Below are positions 57,206-64,000 of a DNA stretch of 64,000 nucleotides, piece after piece; the first letter of the stretch is position 1; every line of letters starts with the position of its first letter. The DNA comes from Shewanella violacea DSS12 (lineage in GTDB: Bacteria; Pseudomonadota; Gammaproteobacteria; Enterobacterales; Shewanellaceae). Both the position numbers and the translations under genes were made by a program. Location of the stretch: NCBI RefSeq assembly GCF_000091325.1, contig NC_014012.1, forward strand, positions 1,488,001 through 1,552,000, given 5' to 3'. The notes beneath the pieces are model-generated. The model was not told the origin of the DNA and did no database searches. It saw only the letters and a program-made list of their open reading frames with translations.

Positions 57206-58735
57206 TTGAACAATCTAACATCAATCGCCCTTTTATCACGTAAAGAAAAAATAGTTCGCTTAATAGATGAAATGAACAAGGGGTTGCTTGAGCGAAATGA
57301 GCAAGTAAAGCTAATGCTATTAGCTGCGCTAGCCGGTGAGCATGTTCTGTTAATCGGGCCACCAGGTACCGCAAAAAGTGAATTGGCTAAGCGTTTAAAA
57401 AGTGTTTTTGTCGAGGCTAGCTACTTTGAGCGTTTGTTAACGCGTTTCTCTGTACCAGAGGAGCTATATGGCCCTTTATCTATTCAGGCCCTTGAAGATG
57501 ATAAATACAAACGGTTAACCAGTGGTTATTTGCCTGAAGCGTCAGTTGCTTTTATCGATGAAATATTTAAAGCCAATAGTGCCATTTTAAATAGCCTACT
57601 GACATTATTGAATGAACGTGAGTTTGATAATGGTAACCGTAGATACAAGGTTCCGCTTATTTCAGTCGTGGCAGCTAGTAACGAACTGCCTGAAGGGGAA
57701 GAGCTTTCCGCACTTTATGATCGATTTATGCTGCGTAGTTTTGTTGCACCAGTATCAAACGAGAGTTTTCAAGATTTGTTGATGTTGTCGGGTTCAACTT
57801 GCGATCCAGAGCTTGAAGTTCGCCTAAAGTTAGAAGATCTAGCTGAAGTTCAGCAACTCTCTGAAAAGGTGCTCCTAAATCCTTCAGTCATTGTGCTATG
57901 TAAGGCGTTTAGAGAGCATTTGCAGCGAGAAGATATCTATGTTTCAGATCGTCGCTGGCGAAAAGTTATTAAGCTAATGAAAGTGTCAGCATTTACAACT
58001 GGAATGACAGAGGTCAGTAATTATGATGCATGGATTTTGCCTCATTGCCTCTGGAATAAGCCAGAAGAACTACAAGGGTTAAAAGAGGTTTACGAACAAG
58101 CTGTTGCTATAAATGGTGAGTTTTCTCATGAACGTTTAACAAGCTTGGTATCTATTTGGGATAACAAATTACAAGCTGATAAATCGCAACAAAGGCAAAA
58201 ACAAGACGCTAAAGGCCGACCTCTATTTATCAATGATAAAGGCAATGAAACGATTAAGTCTTCGGGGGAAGTACAAAAGACTGATAGCAGTGGGAATTTG
58301 ATTTATGTAGACAAACACTACAACAAAGAAACTGTTGAAAAAACAAATGGATATAGTGGGTCCAATGATCCCGTTATTATTGAAGTATCATTTAAGGCAA
58401 CAACAGAGTCTGTACATTATTCTAAATCTCATATTCAAGGTCGATTGCAGGAAGTTGGTGAGTTAAAAAATACAGCTCAATCACATATTGATGCTTTGAA
58501 TAATCAATTGGATTCTGCGAATGCAACATTTAATGACCACATTTGGCTAGATAAGACATTACTACCACAGATCACAGCCAGCCTTGAAAATGCACGTTCA
58601 CACACTCAAAAACAGCTGTCTAAGATAAATAAATTAGAAGTTGGTTTTACTGCGTTACCGAAAGAAGATGAGTCAATATATATCGATTCAGATGTAGCTG
58701 AAGATACAGCTTTAGAAGGTGAGCTTTGTGAGTGA
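57206..58735 (+). CDS. RavA-like MoxR AAA+ ATPase
   Basis: 509 residues. AAA+ core: Walker A GPPGTAKS at 51-58, Walker B FIDEIFKA at 116-123 and sensor-1 AASNELPEGE near 153. The LTRFSVPEELYGPLSIQAL stretch is diagnostic of RavA. The C-terminal ~140 residues form a helical/coiled region as in RavA's LARA part. RavA with ViaA modulates respiratory complexes and other targets in E. coli. TTG start, with an AAGGA site 7 bases ahead. It overlaps the next gene by 8 bp. Confidence 0.9.
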   Translation: MNNLTSIALLSRKEKIVRLIDEMNKGLLERNEQVKLMLLAALAGEHVLLIGPPGTAKSELAKRLKSVFVEASYFERLLTRFSVPEELYGPLSIQALEDDKYKRLTSGYLPEASVAFIDEIFKANSAILNSLLTLLNEREFDNGNRRYKVPLISVVAASNELPEGEELSALYDRFMLRSFVAPVSNESFQDLLMLSGSTCDPELEVRLKLEDLAEVQQLSEKVLLNPSVIVLCKAFREHLQREDIYVSDRRWRKVIKLMKVSAFTTGMTEVSNYDAWILPHCLWNKPEELQGLKEVYEQAVAINGEFSHERLTSLVSIWDNKLQADKSQQRQKQDAKGRPLFINDKGNETIKSSGEVQKTDSSGNLIYVDKHYNKETVEKTNGYSGSNDPVIIEVSFKATTESVHYSKSHIQGRLQEVGELKNTAQSHIDALNNQLDSANATFNDHIWLDKTLLPQITASLENARSHTQKQLSKINKLEVGFTALPKEDESIYIDSDVAEDTALEGELCE

Positions 58736-60308
58736 ACCTAAACCAACAATGGCGAAACATAAAGTCGGCTTGTTGGCGCAGTTTGACCAGCAGTTTTCTG
58801 CCATTGATTTATTGCCGAAAGAGCTTATGCCTGCGGTAGTCACTTTACCAGGTGGTGACTTAACTAGTCGTTGTCAGTCTATTGCATTGCTTCGTACGCA
58901 GCTGCTGACTGCAGAAGAGCTTTCTCTTCCATGCCCATGGCTACCAGAGGTGATACAACAGCAGATAATCACCTCAATAAAGGCTTCAGGAATTGCGCGT
59001 TATTGTAAAAACAACCCAATAGTGACTGATGCCTTGCTTACTGATTTGCTGATTAAACTTGAAGGAGCACAACTCCAGGCATTGGCAATATCGCAGCAGA
59101 TGGCGATCATTGCGGAAAACAAGGCCATAGAACAATTACGACTAGAACTAGAAGCAATTCAAAAGAAACGTAGTTCTACCAAAAAGAAAAAATTTTTAGC
59201 ACTCAATGATGCTCAACGTCTAGATATTAAAGTTAAAGCTGAGCTCAATGCCTGGATACAGCTAGCAACTGGTGCTGGTGGACAACTATTTGAGCTTCCT
59301 GACATTTGGTCACAAAGGCGTGAAATATGGCAAGAGCTAGAAGGTGTTTTTACTGATTTAGGGCTGGTAACAGGCCTTGGTTGGGACCTCTCTCAAGGAA
59401 TATTTCAAAGCCACGGTTGGATGAATTTAGTTAGGTTACAAAAGATAGTTAAGCAAATACCTCAGCTGCGTGAAGTAATTGAAACCTTGGGGAGAATGAA
59501 AGATACCGAAGGGGATCCAATCATTGAAGAAATTATTTCACGCATGAGCGTGACCTTTAGGCATGAAGTTGAAGTTATCACTCCCTTAGTGCCGATGGAG
59601 ACTAAGGGAATTACCAGATCAGATTCTATTAGTCGCATGTTGCCACAAGAAGCTGCTTTTTTCGGCCACCCAGTACTGAAAAAGTTATGGCATGTACGAA
59701 GAGCAGAGCATGCTTTGCTGAGTTATGCCGTTGAAGGTACAGAGCTAATAACTGAAGTTACCGAACAAGAGCAAGAATTCAAAGAAAGCAAGGCTGGTAA
59801 AAAGCTTAATAGAAACCGTGGCCCAATGATCGTGTGTCTAGATACTTCAGGCTCAATGAGTGGAACACCGGAGAATGTTGCTAAGGCACTTGTGCTGCAA
59901 TGCATCAGTGTTGCAAAAAAAGAAAAACGAGCATGCTTTGTTTATTTGTTCGGCAGCAAGGGGGAGGTCAAAGAAATGGAGCTCACACCAGATAAAGCTG
60001 GACTGGAGCAGATGATCCTATTTTTGTCTATGTCATTTGGTGGAGGCACTGACGTCGAAGGTCCACTCAATATGGCGTTAGAAAGAAGTGATGAGAAGCA
60101 ATGGCTGCGGGCTGATATTCTTTTGGTTAGTGATGGCGAGTTTTCAGTGTCGTCAGGTCTTTCAAGGAAAATTAAACATCGGAAAGAGCAGCGGGCAATG
60201 AGCGTTCACGGTGTCGTCATTGGAGGGAGTTTGTCACCTATGGACAAAATCTGTGAACCTTTGCATCAGTTTTCAAGCTGGTTATATCTTCAAAATAACA
60301 AACATTAA
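58728..60308 (+). CDS. ViaA-like VWA-domain protein
   Basis: 526 residues; an N-terminal helical half (with a Lys-rich patch KKRSSTKKKK near 145) and a C-terminal von Willebrand A domain. The MIDAS metal site is complete: DTSGSMSG near 372, GGGTDVEGP (Thr) near 439 and LLVSDGEF (Asp) near 464. ViaA is the partner that stimulates RavA ATPase. GTG 58728 has AAGGTGA ahead and overlaps the ravA-like stop; GTG 58719 is less likely. Confidence 0.9.
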   Translation: MSEPKPTMAKHKVGLLAQFDQQFSAIDLLPKELMPAVVTLPGGDLTSRCQSIALLRTQLLTAEELSLPCPWLPEVIQQQIITSIKASGIARYCKNNPIVTDALLTDLLIKLEGAQLQALAISQQMAIIAENKAIEQLRLELEAIQKKRSSTKKKKFLALNDAQRLDIKVKAELNAWIQLATGAGGQLFELPDIWSQRREIWQELEGVFTDLGLVTGLGWDLSQGIFQSHGWMNLVRLQKIVKQIPQLREVIETLGRMKDTEGDPIIEEIISRMSVTFRHEVEVITPLVPMETKGITRSDSISRMLPQEAAFFGHPVLKKLWHVRRAEHALLSYAVEGTELITEVTEQEQEFKESKAGKKLNRNRGPMIVCLDTSGSMSGTPENVAKALVLQCISVAKKEKRACFVYLFGSKGEVKEMELTPDKAGLEQMILFLSMSFGGGTDVEGPLNMALERSDEKQWLRADILLVSDGEFSVSSGLSRKIKHRKEQRAMSVHGVVIGGSLSPMDKICEPLHQFSSWLYLQNNKH

Positions 60309-60324
60309 AGGTAAAGGAGTACTA

Positions 60325-60858
60325 GTGTCGAAAGCTAAAGATAATTTTGAAAATGCAATTCAGGACTCAGAACGTATTTTGCAGGCCTATGACCAACTAA
60401 ATCAAATAGAAGGTCGAGAAAGAGAGCCTGAAGAACTCAAGCGTGCAGCGTTGATCATGACTTTGACGGCTTGGGAAACCTACGTTGAAGATATTATTGA
60501 GGAGCGACTAACCGCTGATTTACGGACTCTGGAAGGTTCAAAAGTAGCAAGTTTCATTACATCTACCTTAGAAAGGGAACTGAGGTATTTTCATACTCCC
60601 AATTCGAAAAATACCAAGGGGATGTTTGAACGCTATCTACATCTGGATGTTACAGAAGCATGGACTTGGATTGATGGCGATGCTGAACAGGTTAAATCGA
60701 AATTAAACCAATGGATTAAGAAAAGAGGTGAGGCCGTTCACCGTTCGGTAAGTGATAAACAAGCCGCTCATCTAGTAAATCGCCAAGATATGAATAAGTG
60801 TCTGACATTTTTTAAAAAGCTCGTTGAAACAACCAATTCGGCTTTGGATGGTGTTTAG
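60325..60858 (+). CDS. HEPN-domain protein (RiboL-PSP-HEPN-like), probable RNase
   Basis: 177-residue all-helical protein. The catalytic R-x4-H of HEPN RNases is present as RGEAVH (Arg134, His139), and ALIMTLTAWETYVEDIIEER near residue 42 is the helix typical of the RiboL-PSP-HEPN group. GTG start 16 bp after the ViaA-like stop, with AAAGGAG as ribosome site; longer starts inside the VWA gene are unlikely. It is the last gene of the RavA-ViaA operon, and its toxicity could be held in check by the ATPase pair (inference). Confidence 0.82.
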   Translation: MSKAKDNFENAIQDSERILQAYDQLNQIEGREREPEELKRAALIMTLTAWETYVEDIIEERLTADLRTLEGSKVASFITSTLERELRYFHTPNSKNTKGMFERYLHLDVTEAWTWIDGDAEQVKSKLNQWIKKRGEAVHRSVSDKQAAHLVNRQDMNKCLTFFKKLVETTNSALDGV

Positions 60859-60868
60859 AACCGCTCTA

Positions 60869-60900
60869 AACGAACTGTAAATCAATATTTATAGTTCGTT
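60869..60900 (+). terminator. Hairpin after the RavA-ViaA-HEPN operon
   Basis: AACGAACTGTAAAT / ATTTATAGTTCGTT stem (one mismatch) ten bases after the HEPN stop; no T run, so it may be an mRNA end stabiliser or a weak terminator. Confidence 0.5.
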
Positions 60901-61073
60901 ATGAGCCCATTGTTGCCGAATGAATGTTGACCTGGTTAGAACGTGGTTAATTAGGGTTATGTTGTTGACTTGTAAAGTCAAATCTGATTTTTATTGAGTC
61001 ATTGAAGACTCCCTAATTTTCCCGTATTCTCTCATTTAACGACTAAGAGAATGTTCAGAGCATCTAGACATAA

Positions 61074-61268
61074 ATGACAGATCAAATCCTGACCCTAAAA
61101 GAAGTGGCGGCTTACTTGAAGCTGACCGATAAAACAGCTTACCGCTTAGCCAGTGAAGGCAAGCTTCCAGGCTTTAAAGTCGGTGGCAGTTGGCGCTTTA
61201 AACGTGAAGACTTAGAAGCGTGGATTGAAGATAACAAAACTAAAGTAAACGGAGAGTCTTCAAAATGA
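61074..61268 (+). CDS. Excisionase-type helix-turn-helix protein
   Basis: 64 residues of the MerR-like excisionase/HTH_17 fold: LTLKEVAAYLKLTDKTAYRL and GSWRFKREDLEAWIE. Such small proteins occur as recombination factors and as leading genes of restriction-modification and other defence operons. Its stop overlaps the next gene's ATG by 4 bp (AATGA), so the two are coupled. Confidence 0.88.
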   Translation: MTDQILTLKEVAAYLKLTDKTAYRLASEGKLPGFKVGGSWRFKREDLEAWIEDNKTKVNGESSK

Positions 61269-61672
61269 CTAGTGAAGATAACCTAGTTAGTCTGGGCTTT
61301 AAGTTTGGTAAAAATGGCGCACATTCTGCGCGAAGTATGATGATCGAAGAGTTGTCATTGCTGTTTTTGTCTTGCTCTGAGAATGCAACTCAAGTAGATT
61401 TTGAAAAAGATATTGTTGATTTTAATATCCTCCATAAACCAACGGAGAAGTCACGCAAGCTCACCTTCCGCCATTTAGTTGATCTATATTCATTAGATTT
61501 AGATGTGCCACTGTTTAATGTACTCAGACAATGGTGGGAGCTTGATGAAAAAGCACAACCGGTCTTAGCCTTGCAGCTTGCAGTAGCACGCGATCCTATT
61601 CTTAGAGGGTCTGTACCAGTTATTTTGGGGTTAGAAGCAGGTGAACACTTAAGTCGCCAGACAGTTAAATAG
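61265..61672 (+). CDS. Unknown protein coupled to the excisionase-like gene, possibly truncated
   Basis: 135 residues, start overlapping the upstream stop. Helical and acidic, with HLVDLYSLDLDVPLFNVLRQ and ALQLAVARDPILRGSVPVIL; I do not recognise the family. Its last four residues and stop fall inside the first 338-bp tandem unit, at the edge of the transposase sequence, so insertion may have cut off a longer C-terminus. Confidence 0.6.
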   Translation: MTSEDNLVSLGFKFGKNGAHSARSMMIEELSLLFLSCSENATQVDFEKDIVDFNILHKPTEKSRKLTFRHLVDLYSLDLDVPLFNVLRQWWELDEKAQPVLALQLAVARDPILRGSVPVILGLEAGEHLSRQTVK

Positions 61673-61744
61673 AGCCACCCACAGTTAATTGCGAACATTG
61701 CATCCTCTTACTAAACTTTAAGCATTACTGAAGTAGGAGATGTC

Positions 61745-62026
61745 ATGCCGCGTCCCAGAAGAACTCAAATTAGCATTGAAGATACGCCGTGGTACCACAC
61801 AGTCTCAAGATGTGTGCGTAAAGCCTGGTTGACTGGAGTCGACCCCAATACAGGGCAATCCTACGAACATCGACGAGATTGGGTTGAGTCTCAGTTGCTT
61901 AAGCTAGCTGACATTTTTGCCATTGATATAGCGGCTTATGTCGTCATGAGTAACCATCTTCACCTGGTGCTGAGGATAGATATTGAGTTAGCAAATAGCC
62001 AGTTAAATAGAGCCACCCACAGTTAA
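61745..62026 (+). pseudogene. Truncated REP-associated transposase, copy 1
   Basis: First 85 residues of the intact protein plus 8 foreign residues (QLNRATHS) read from the next unit. Keeps the HLH metal site, lacks the catalytic Tyr. Confidence 0.88.
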
Positions 62027-62082
62027 TTGCGAACATTGCATCCTCTTACTAAACTTTAAGCATTACTGAAGTAGGAGATGTC

Positions 62083-62364
62083 ATGCCGCGTCCCAGAAGA
62101 ACTCAAATTAGCATTGAAGATACGCCGTGGTACCACACAGTCTCAAGATGTGTGCGTAAAGCCTGGTTGACTGGAGTCGACCCCAATACAGGGCAATCCT
62201 ACGAACATCGACGAGATTGGGTTGAGTCTCAGTTGCTTAAGCTAGCTGACATTTTTGCCATTGATATAGCGGCTTATGTCGTCATGAGTAACCATCTTCA
62301 CCTGGTGCTGAGGATAGATATTGAGTTAGCAAATAGCCAGTTAAATAGAGCCACCCACAGTTAA
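62083..62364 (+). pseudogene. Truncated REP-associated transposase, copy 2
   Basis: Same as copy 1, including the QLNRATHS tail; created by the tandem triplication. It still has the full ribosome site (AGTAGGAG) and may be translated. Confidence 0.88.
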
Positions 62365-62420
62365 TTGCGAACATTGCATCCTCTTACTAAACTTTAAGCA
62401 TTACTGAAGTAGGAGATGTC

Positions 62421-63398
62421 ATGCCGCGTCCCAGAAGAACTCAAATTAGCATTGAAGATACGCCGTGGTACCACACAGTCTCAAGATGTGTGCGTAAAGC
62501 CTGGTTGACTGGAGTCGACCCCAATACAGGGCAATCCTACGAACATCGACGAGATTGGGTTGAGTCTCAGTTGCTTAAGCTAGCTGACATTTTTGCCATT
62601 GATATAGCGGCTTATGTCGTCATGAGTAACCATCTTCACCTGGTGCTGAGGATAGATATTGAGTTAGCAAATAGCTGGACTGATAGAGAGGTCGTCGAGC
62701 AGTGGCATCAGCTGTTTAAGGGGACTGAGCTGACACAAAGATTTGCCAAAGGTGAGCTGGTTGAAGAACTAAATCTATCACAATTAAGACATTCAATTGC
62801 CGATTACAGAAGCCGATTAAGTGATATATCCTGGTTTATGAGGTGCTTAAATGAGCCTATTGCTCGAATGGCCAACAAAGAAGATAAGTGCACAGGTCGG
62901 TTCTGGGAGGGGCGGTTTAAGTCCCAAGCGCTGCTGGATGAAGCTGCGGTTTTGACCTGTATGGCTTACGTTGACTTGAATCCTATTCGAGCCAAGATGG
63001 CGCAAACGCCAGACAAATCAGACTATACCAGTATCCAAGCCCGTATAAAGGCAGCACTTATTGGCGAGCAACCTCAGTCCTTGGTTCCCTTTATTGGAGG
63101 TGAACGGTTTAACCAGCCAAAAGGGATTAACTTTTCATTACAAGATTATCTACAACTAGTGGATGAAATGGGTCGAATACTTCGTGAAGATAAACGTGGC
63201 AGTATCTCCGTCAGTTCATCTAAGATTCTAAAAACATTGAATATATCAACGGGTAATTGGATAAAACTCACCTCTGAGTTTGGTAAGATATTTCATGGGC
63301 CAGTTGGCACCACTCAAGAGCTTACAAATTACTGCGAACATCTACAGAAACGGCGCCGTCATTTTGCTAAGTGTTGTCGGTATTTAGAAGATGGCTGA
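62421..63398 (+). CDS. REP-associated tyrosine (Y1/HUH) transposase, intact copy
   Basis: 325 residues. HUH motif HLH at 71-73 within VVMSNHLHLVLRID, and the RAYT signature GRFWEGRFKSQ and AYVDLNPIRAKM holding the catalytic Tyr near residue 195. This family mobilises or processes short palindromic REP-like sequences as single strands. Preceded by AGTAGGAG at the usual distance. It is the third unit of the tandem repeat and the only complete gene. Confidence 0.92.
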   Translation: MPRPRRTQISIEDTPWYHTVSRCVRKAWLTGVDPNTGQSYEHRRDWVESQLLKLADIFAIDIAAYVVMSNHLHLVLRIDIELANSWTDREVVEQWHQLFKGTELTQRFAKGELVEELNLSQLRHSIADYRSRLSDISWFMRCLNEPIARMANKEDKCTGRFWEGRFKSQALLDEAAVLTCMAYVDLNPIRAKMAQTPDKSDYTSIQARIKAALIGEQPQSLVPFIGGERFNQPKGINFSLQDYLQLVDEMGRILREDKRGSISVSSSKILKTLNISTGNWIKLTSEFGKIFHGPVGTTQELTNYCEHLQKRRRHFAKCCRYLEDG

Positions 63399-63642
63399 TA
63401 GCCTGATTTAGCTAGCTTACTGTTCGTTAAACATAAGCCCTTCAAAACCTTGGGTTAACAACCCCTGCCAGAAATTCGTGTTTTTCGCTAGAATCCCCCC
63501 ATGTTTAACATTTATAAGTAGATTGAAGGTGGCATTCTTCAGTAATGGCTAAGTTTTCTATCTGATGAGTAGAGAGCTGGTCTTAGCCCGGTTATGTTGT
63601 TGATTTATTGTGGGTGGCCTGATTTATCTTGCGCATCATCAT
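63399..63642. other. Region between transposase and CRISPR array, probable leader
   Basis: No ORF. Given the array's orientation, the 100-200 bp left of 63643 should be the leader. It includes GGTTATGTTGTTGATTT (63590-63606), also found with one change at 60955-60971. No Csy/Cas6f coding sequence is seen. Confidence 0.5.
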
Positions 63643-63850
63643 GTTCACTGCCGCACAGGCAGCTTAGAAAAATGATAAAGGCTATGTTCAGTGCACTATC
63701 AGGTTCACTGCCGCACAGGCAGCTTAGAAATCAGAGGGTTCAACAATGCCAGTAATGAACATGTTCACTGCCGCACAGGCAGCTTAGAAATCTATGGCAT
63801 CGAGTTGGGATTGAATATCGTGGTTCACTGCCGCACAGGCAACTTAGAGA
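63643..63850 (+). CRISPR. Short type I-F CRISPR array, 4 repeats and 3 spacers
   Basis: Repeats of 28 bp at 63643-63670, 63703-63730, 63763-63790 and 63823-63850 begin GTTCACTGCCGCACAGGC and end AGCTTAGAAA, the type I-F (Ypest/Csy) repeat with its CTTAGAAA handle. The last repeat has two changes (AACTTAGAGA), marking the leader-distal end, so transcription runs left to right. Three spacers of exactly 32 bp (63671-63702, 63731-63762, 63791-63822). No cas gene is in the window. An ORF translated across it is spurious. Confidence 0.97.
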
Positions 63851-64000
63851 ATTTAGTCGTGTTTACACCAAATATGTTGAAGGTGCGTTAGGGCATTGTC
63901 TGAATTAGGGGAGGGTAGGCATGGGCTCTAACCCACGGTTAAGAATGTCAGGTTTGGCCATTGCACGACCAATTCAAGATTATCCATCAATTCCGTTGTC

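Larger units (their letters stand above)
61662..62675 (+). repeat. Exact tandem triplication of 338 bp
   Basis: Units 61662-61999, 62000-62337 and 62338-62675 appear identical and contain 83 bp of leader and the first 85 codons of the transposase. At each internal junction ...GCAAATAGC meets CAGTTAAATAG... with no extra base and no microhomology. Confidence 0.93.

Noticed and set aside
57206..60308. Ordinary core ravA-viaA operon
   Set aside because: The activator upstream, the HEPN gene downstream and the mobile-element context differ from the E. coli arrangement.
60211..60324. Upstream start for the HEPN gene inside the VWA gene
   Set aside because: GTG at 60325 has an AAAGGAG site and gives a compact HEPN protein.
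61662..63850. CRISPR-associated transposon (Tn7-like, type I-F3)
   Set aside because: No tniQ, tnsA-C or cas genes seen; the transposase present is a Y1 REP-associated enzyme.
55640..63850. Type III CRISPR cyclic-oligoadenylate signalling through the CARF domain
   Set aside because: The array is type I-F and no Cas10 is visible; an RtcR-like RNA-derived ligand is more likely.
63691..63891. ORF containing the repeated peptide VHCRTGSLE
   Set aside because: It is a translation across the CRISPR repeats; the DNA-level 28/32 periodicity explains it.

Overview
The window looks like a chromosome segment of a marine Shewanella-type gammaproteobacterium. The signs are a LiuR-type leucine catabolism operon, a Shewanella-style old yellow enzyme, KefF/KefC, a YbaM family protein, a LruC-domain exported protein, a TonB receptor followed by PepSY membrane genes, and an LpxR homologue. 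The species cannot be named from the sequence alone. I saw no rRNA or tRNA gene.

Layout. 0-3.4 kb: leucine/isovalerate degradation (liuR-liuA-liuB, leaving the window on the left). 3.6-9.4 kb: two flavin oxidoreductases, each divergent from its own regulator (AraC type, LysR type). 9.5-14.8 kb: KefC-KefF potassium efflux, a small CsrA paralogue, a truncated haemoglobin, PhnA and YaiI family proteins. 15.4-19.1 kb: a dicarboxylate/glutamate symporter, an exported protein and a broken gltS, with several duplicated gene tails. 19.2-28.7 kb: housekeeping and metabolic genes (Nudix, TrmK-like, ChrR cupin, SDR/HxlR pair, diguanylate cyclase, YecR lipoprotein, FadE-type dehydrogenase, a solute-binding protein). 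29-33.8 kb: a Fur-linked iron uptake block. 33.9-35.3 kb: a decayed IS4-family element sitting inside a terminator hairpin. 35.4-38.1 kb: surface lipoprotein and LruC protein. 38.4-46.1 kb: a four-gene signalling operon (solute-binding protein, large hybrid kinase, REC-GGDEF, REC). 46.2-49.9 kb: LpxR, Ohr/OsmC, DoxX and CBS-domain genes.

From about 50.4 kb to the end the window becomes an accessory island. It starts with mobile-element debris: a broken integrase, DUF2787, a RadC-like JAB protein, AlpA, and two tiny hydrophobic ORFs. Its core is a bipartite locus of two back-to-back operons. On the minus strand, a WYL-domain regulator is followed by a second FtsZ. On the plus strand, an RtcR-like CARF/sigma-54 activator precedes a RavA-like MoxR ATPase, a ViaA-like VWA protein and a HEPN RNase-like protein with an intact R-x4-H motif. 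A sigma-54-like promoter lies between the activator and the RavA-like gene, and a perfect 35-bp palindrome lies between the two operons. After it come an excisionase-like protein, a small unknown ORF, a REP-associated (Y1) transposase whose first 338 bp are exactly triplicated in tandem, and a three-spacer type I-F CRISPR array without cas genes in view.

The best candidate for an undescribed system is this WYL/FtsZ plus CARF-sigma54/RavA/ViaA/HEPN locus. I infer a damage- or infection-sensing system with two outputs, RNA cleavage and interference with (or back-up of) cell division. The domain calls come from sequence motifs; the defence role is inference.
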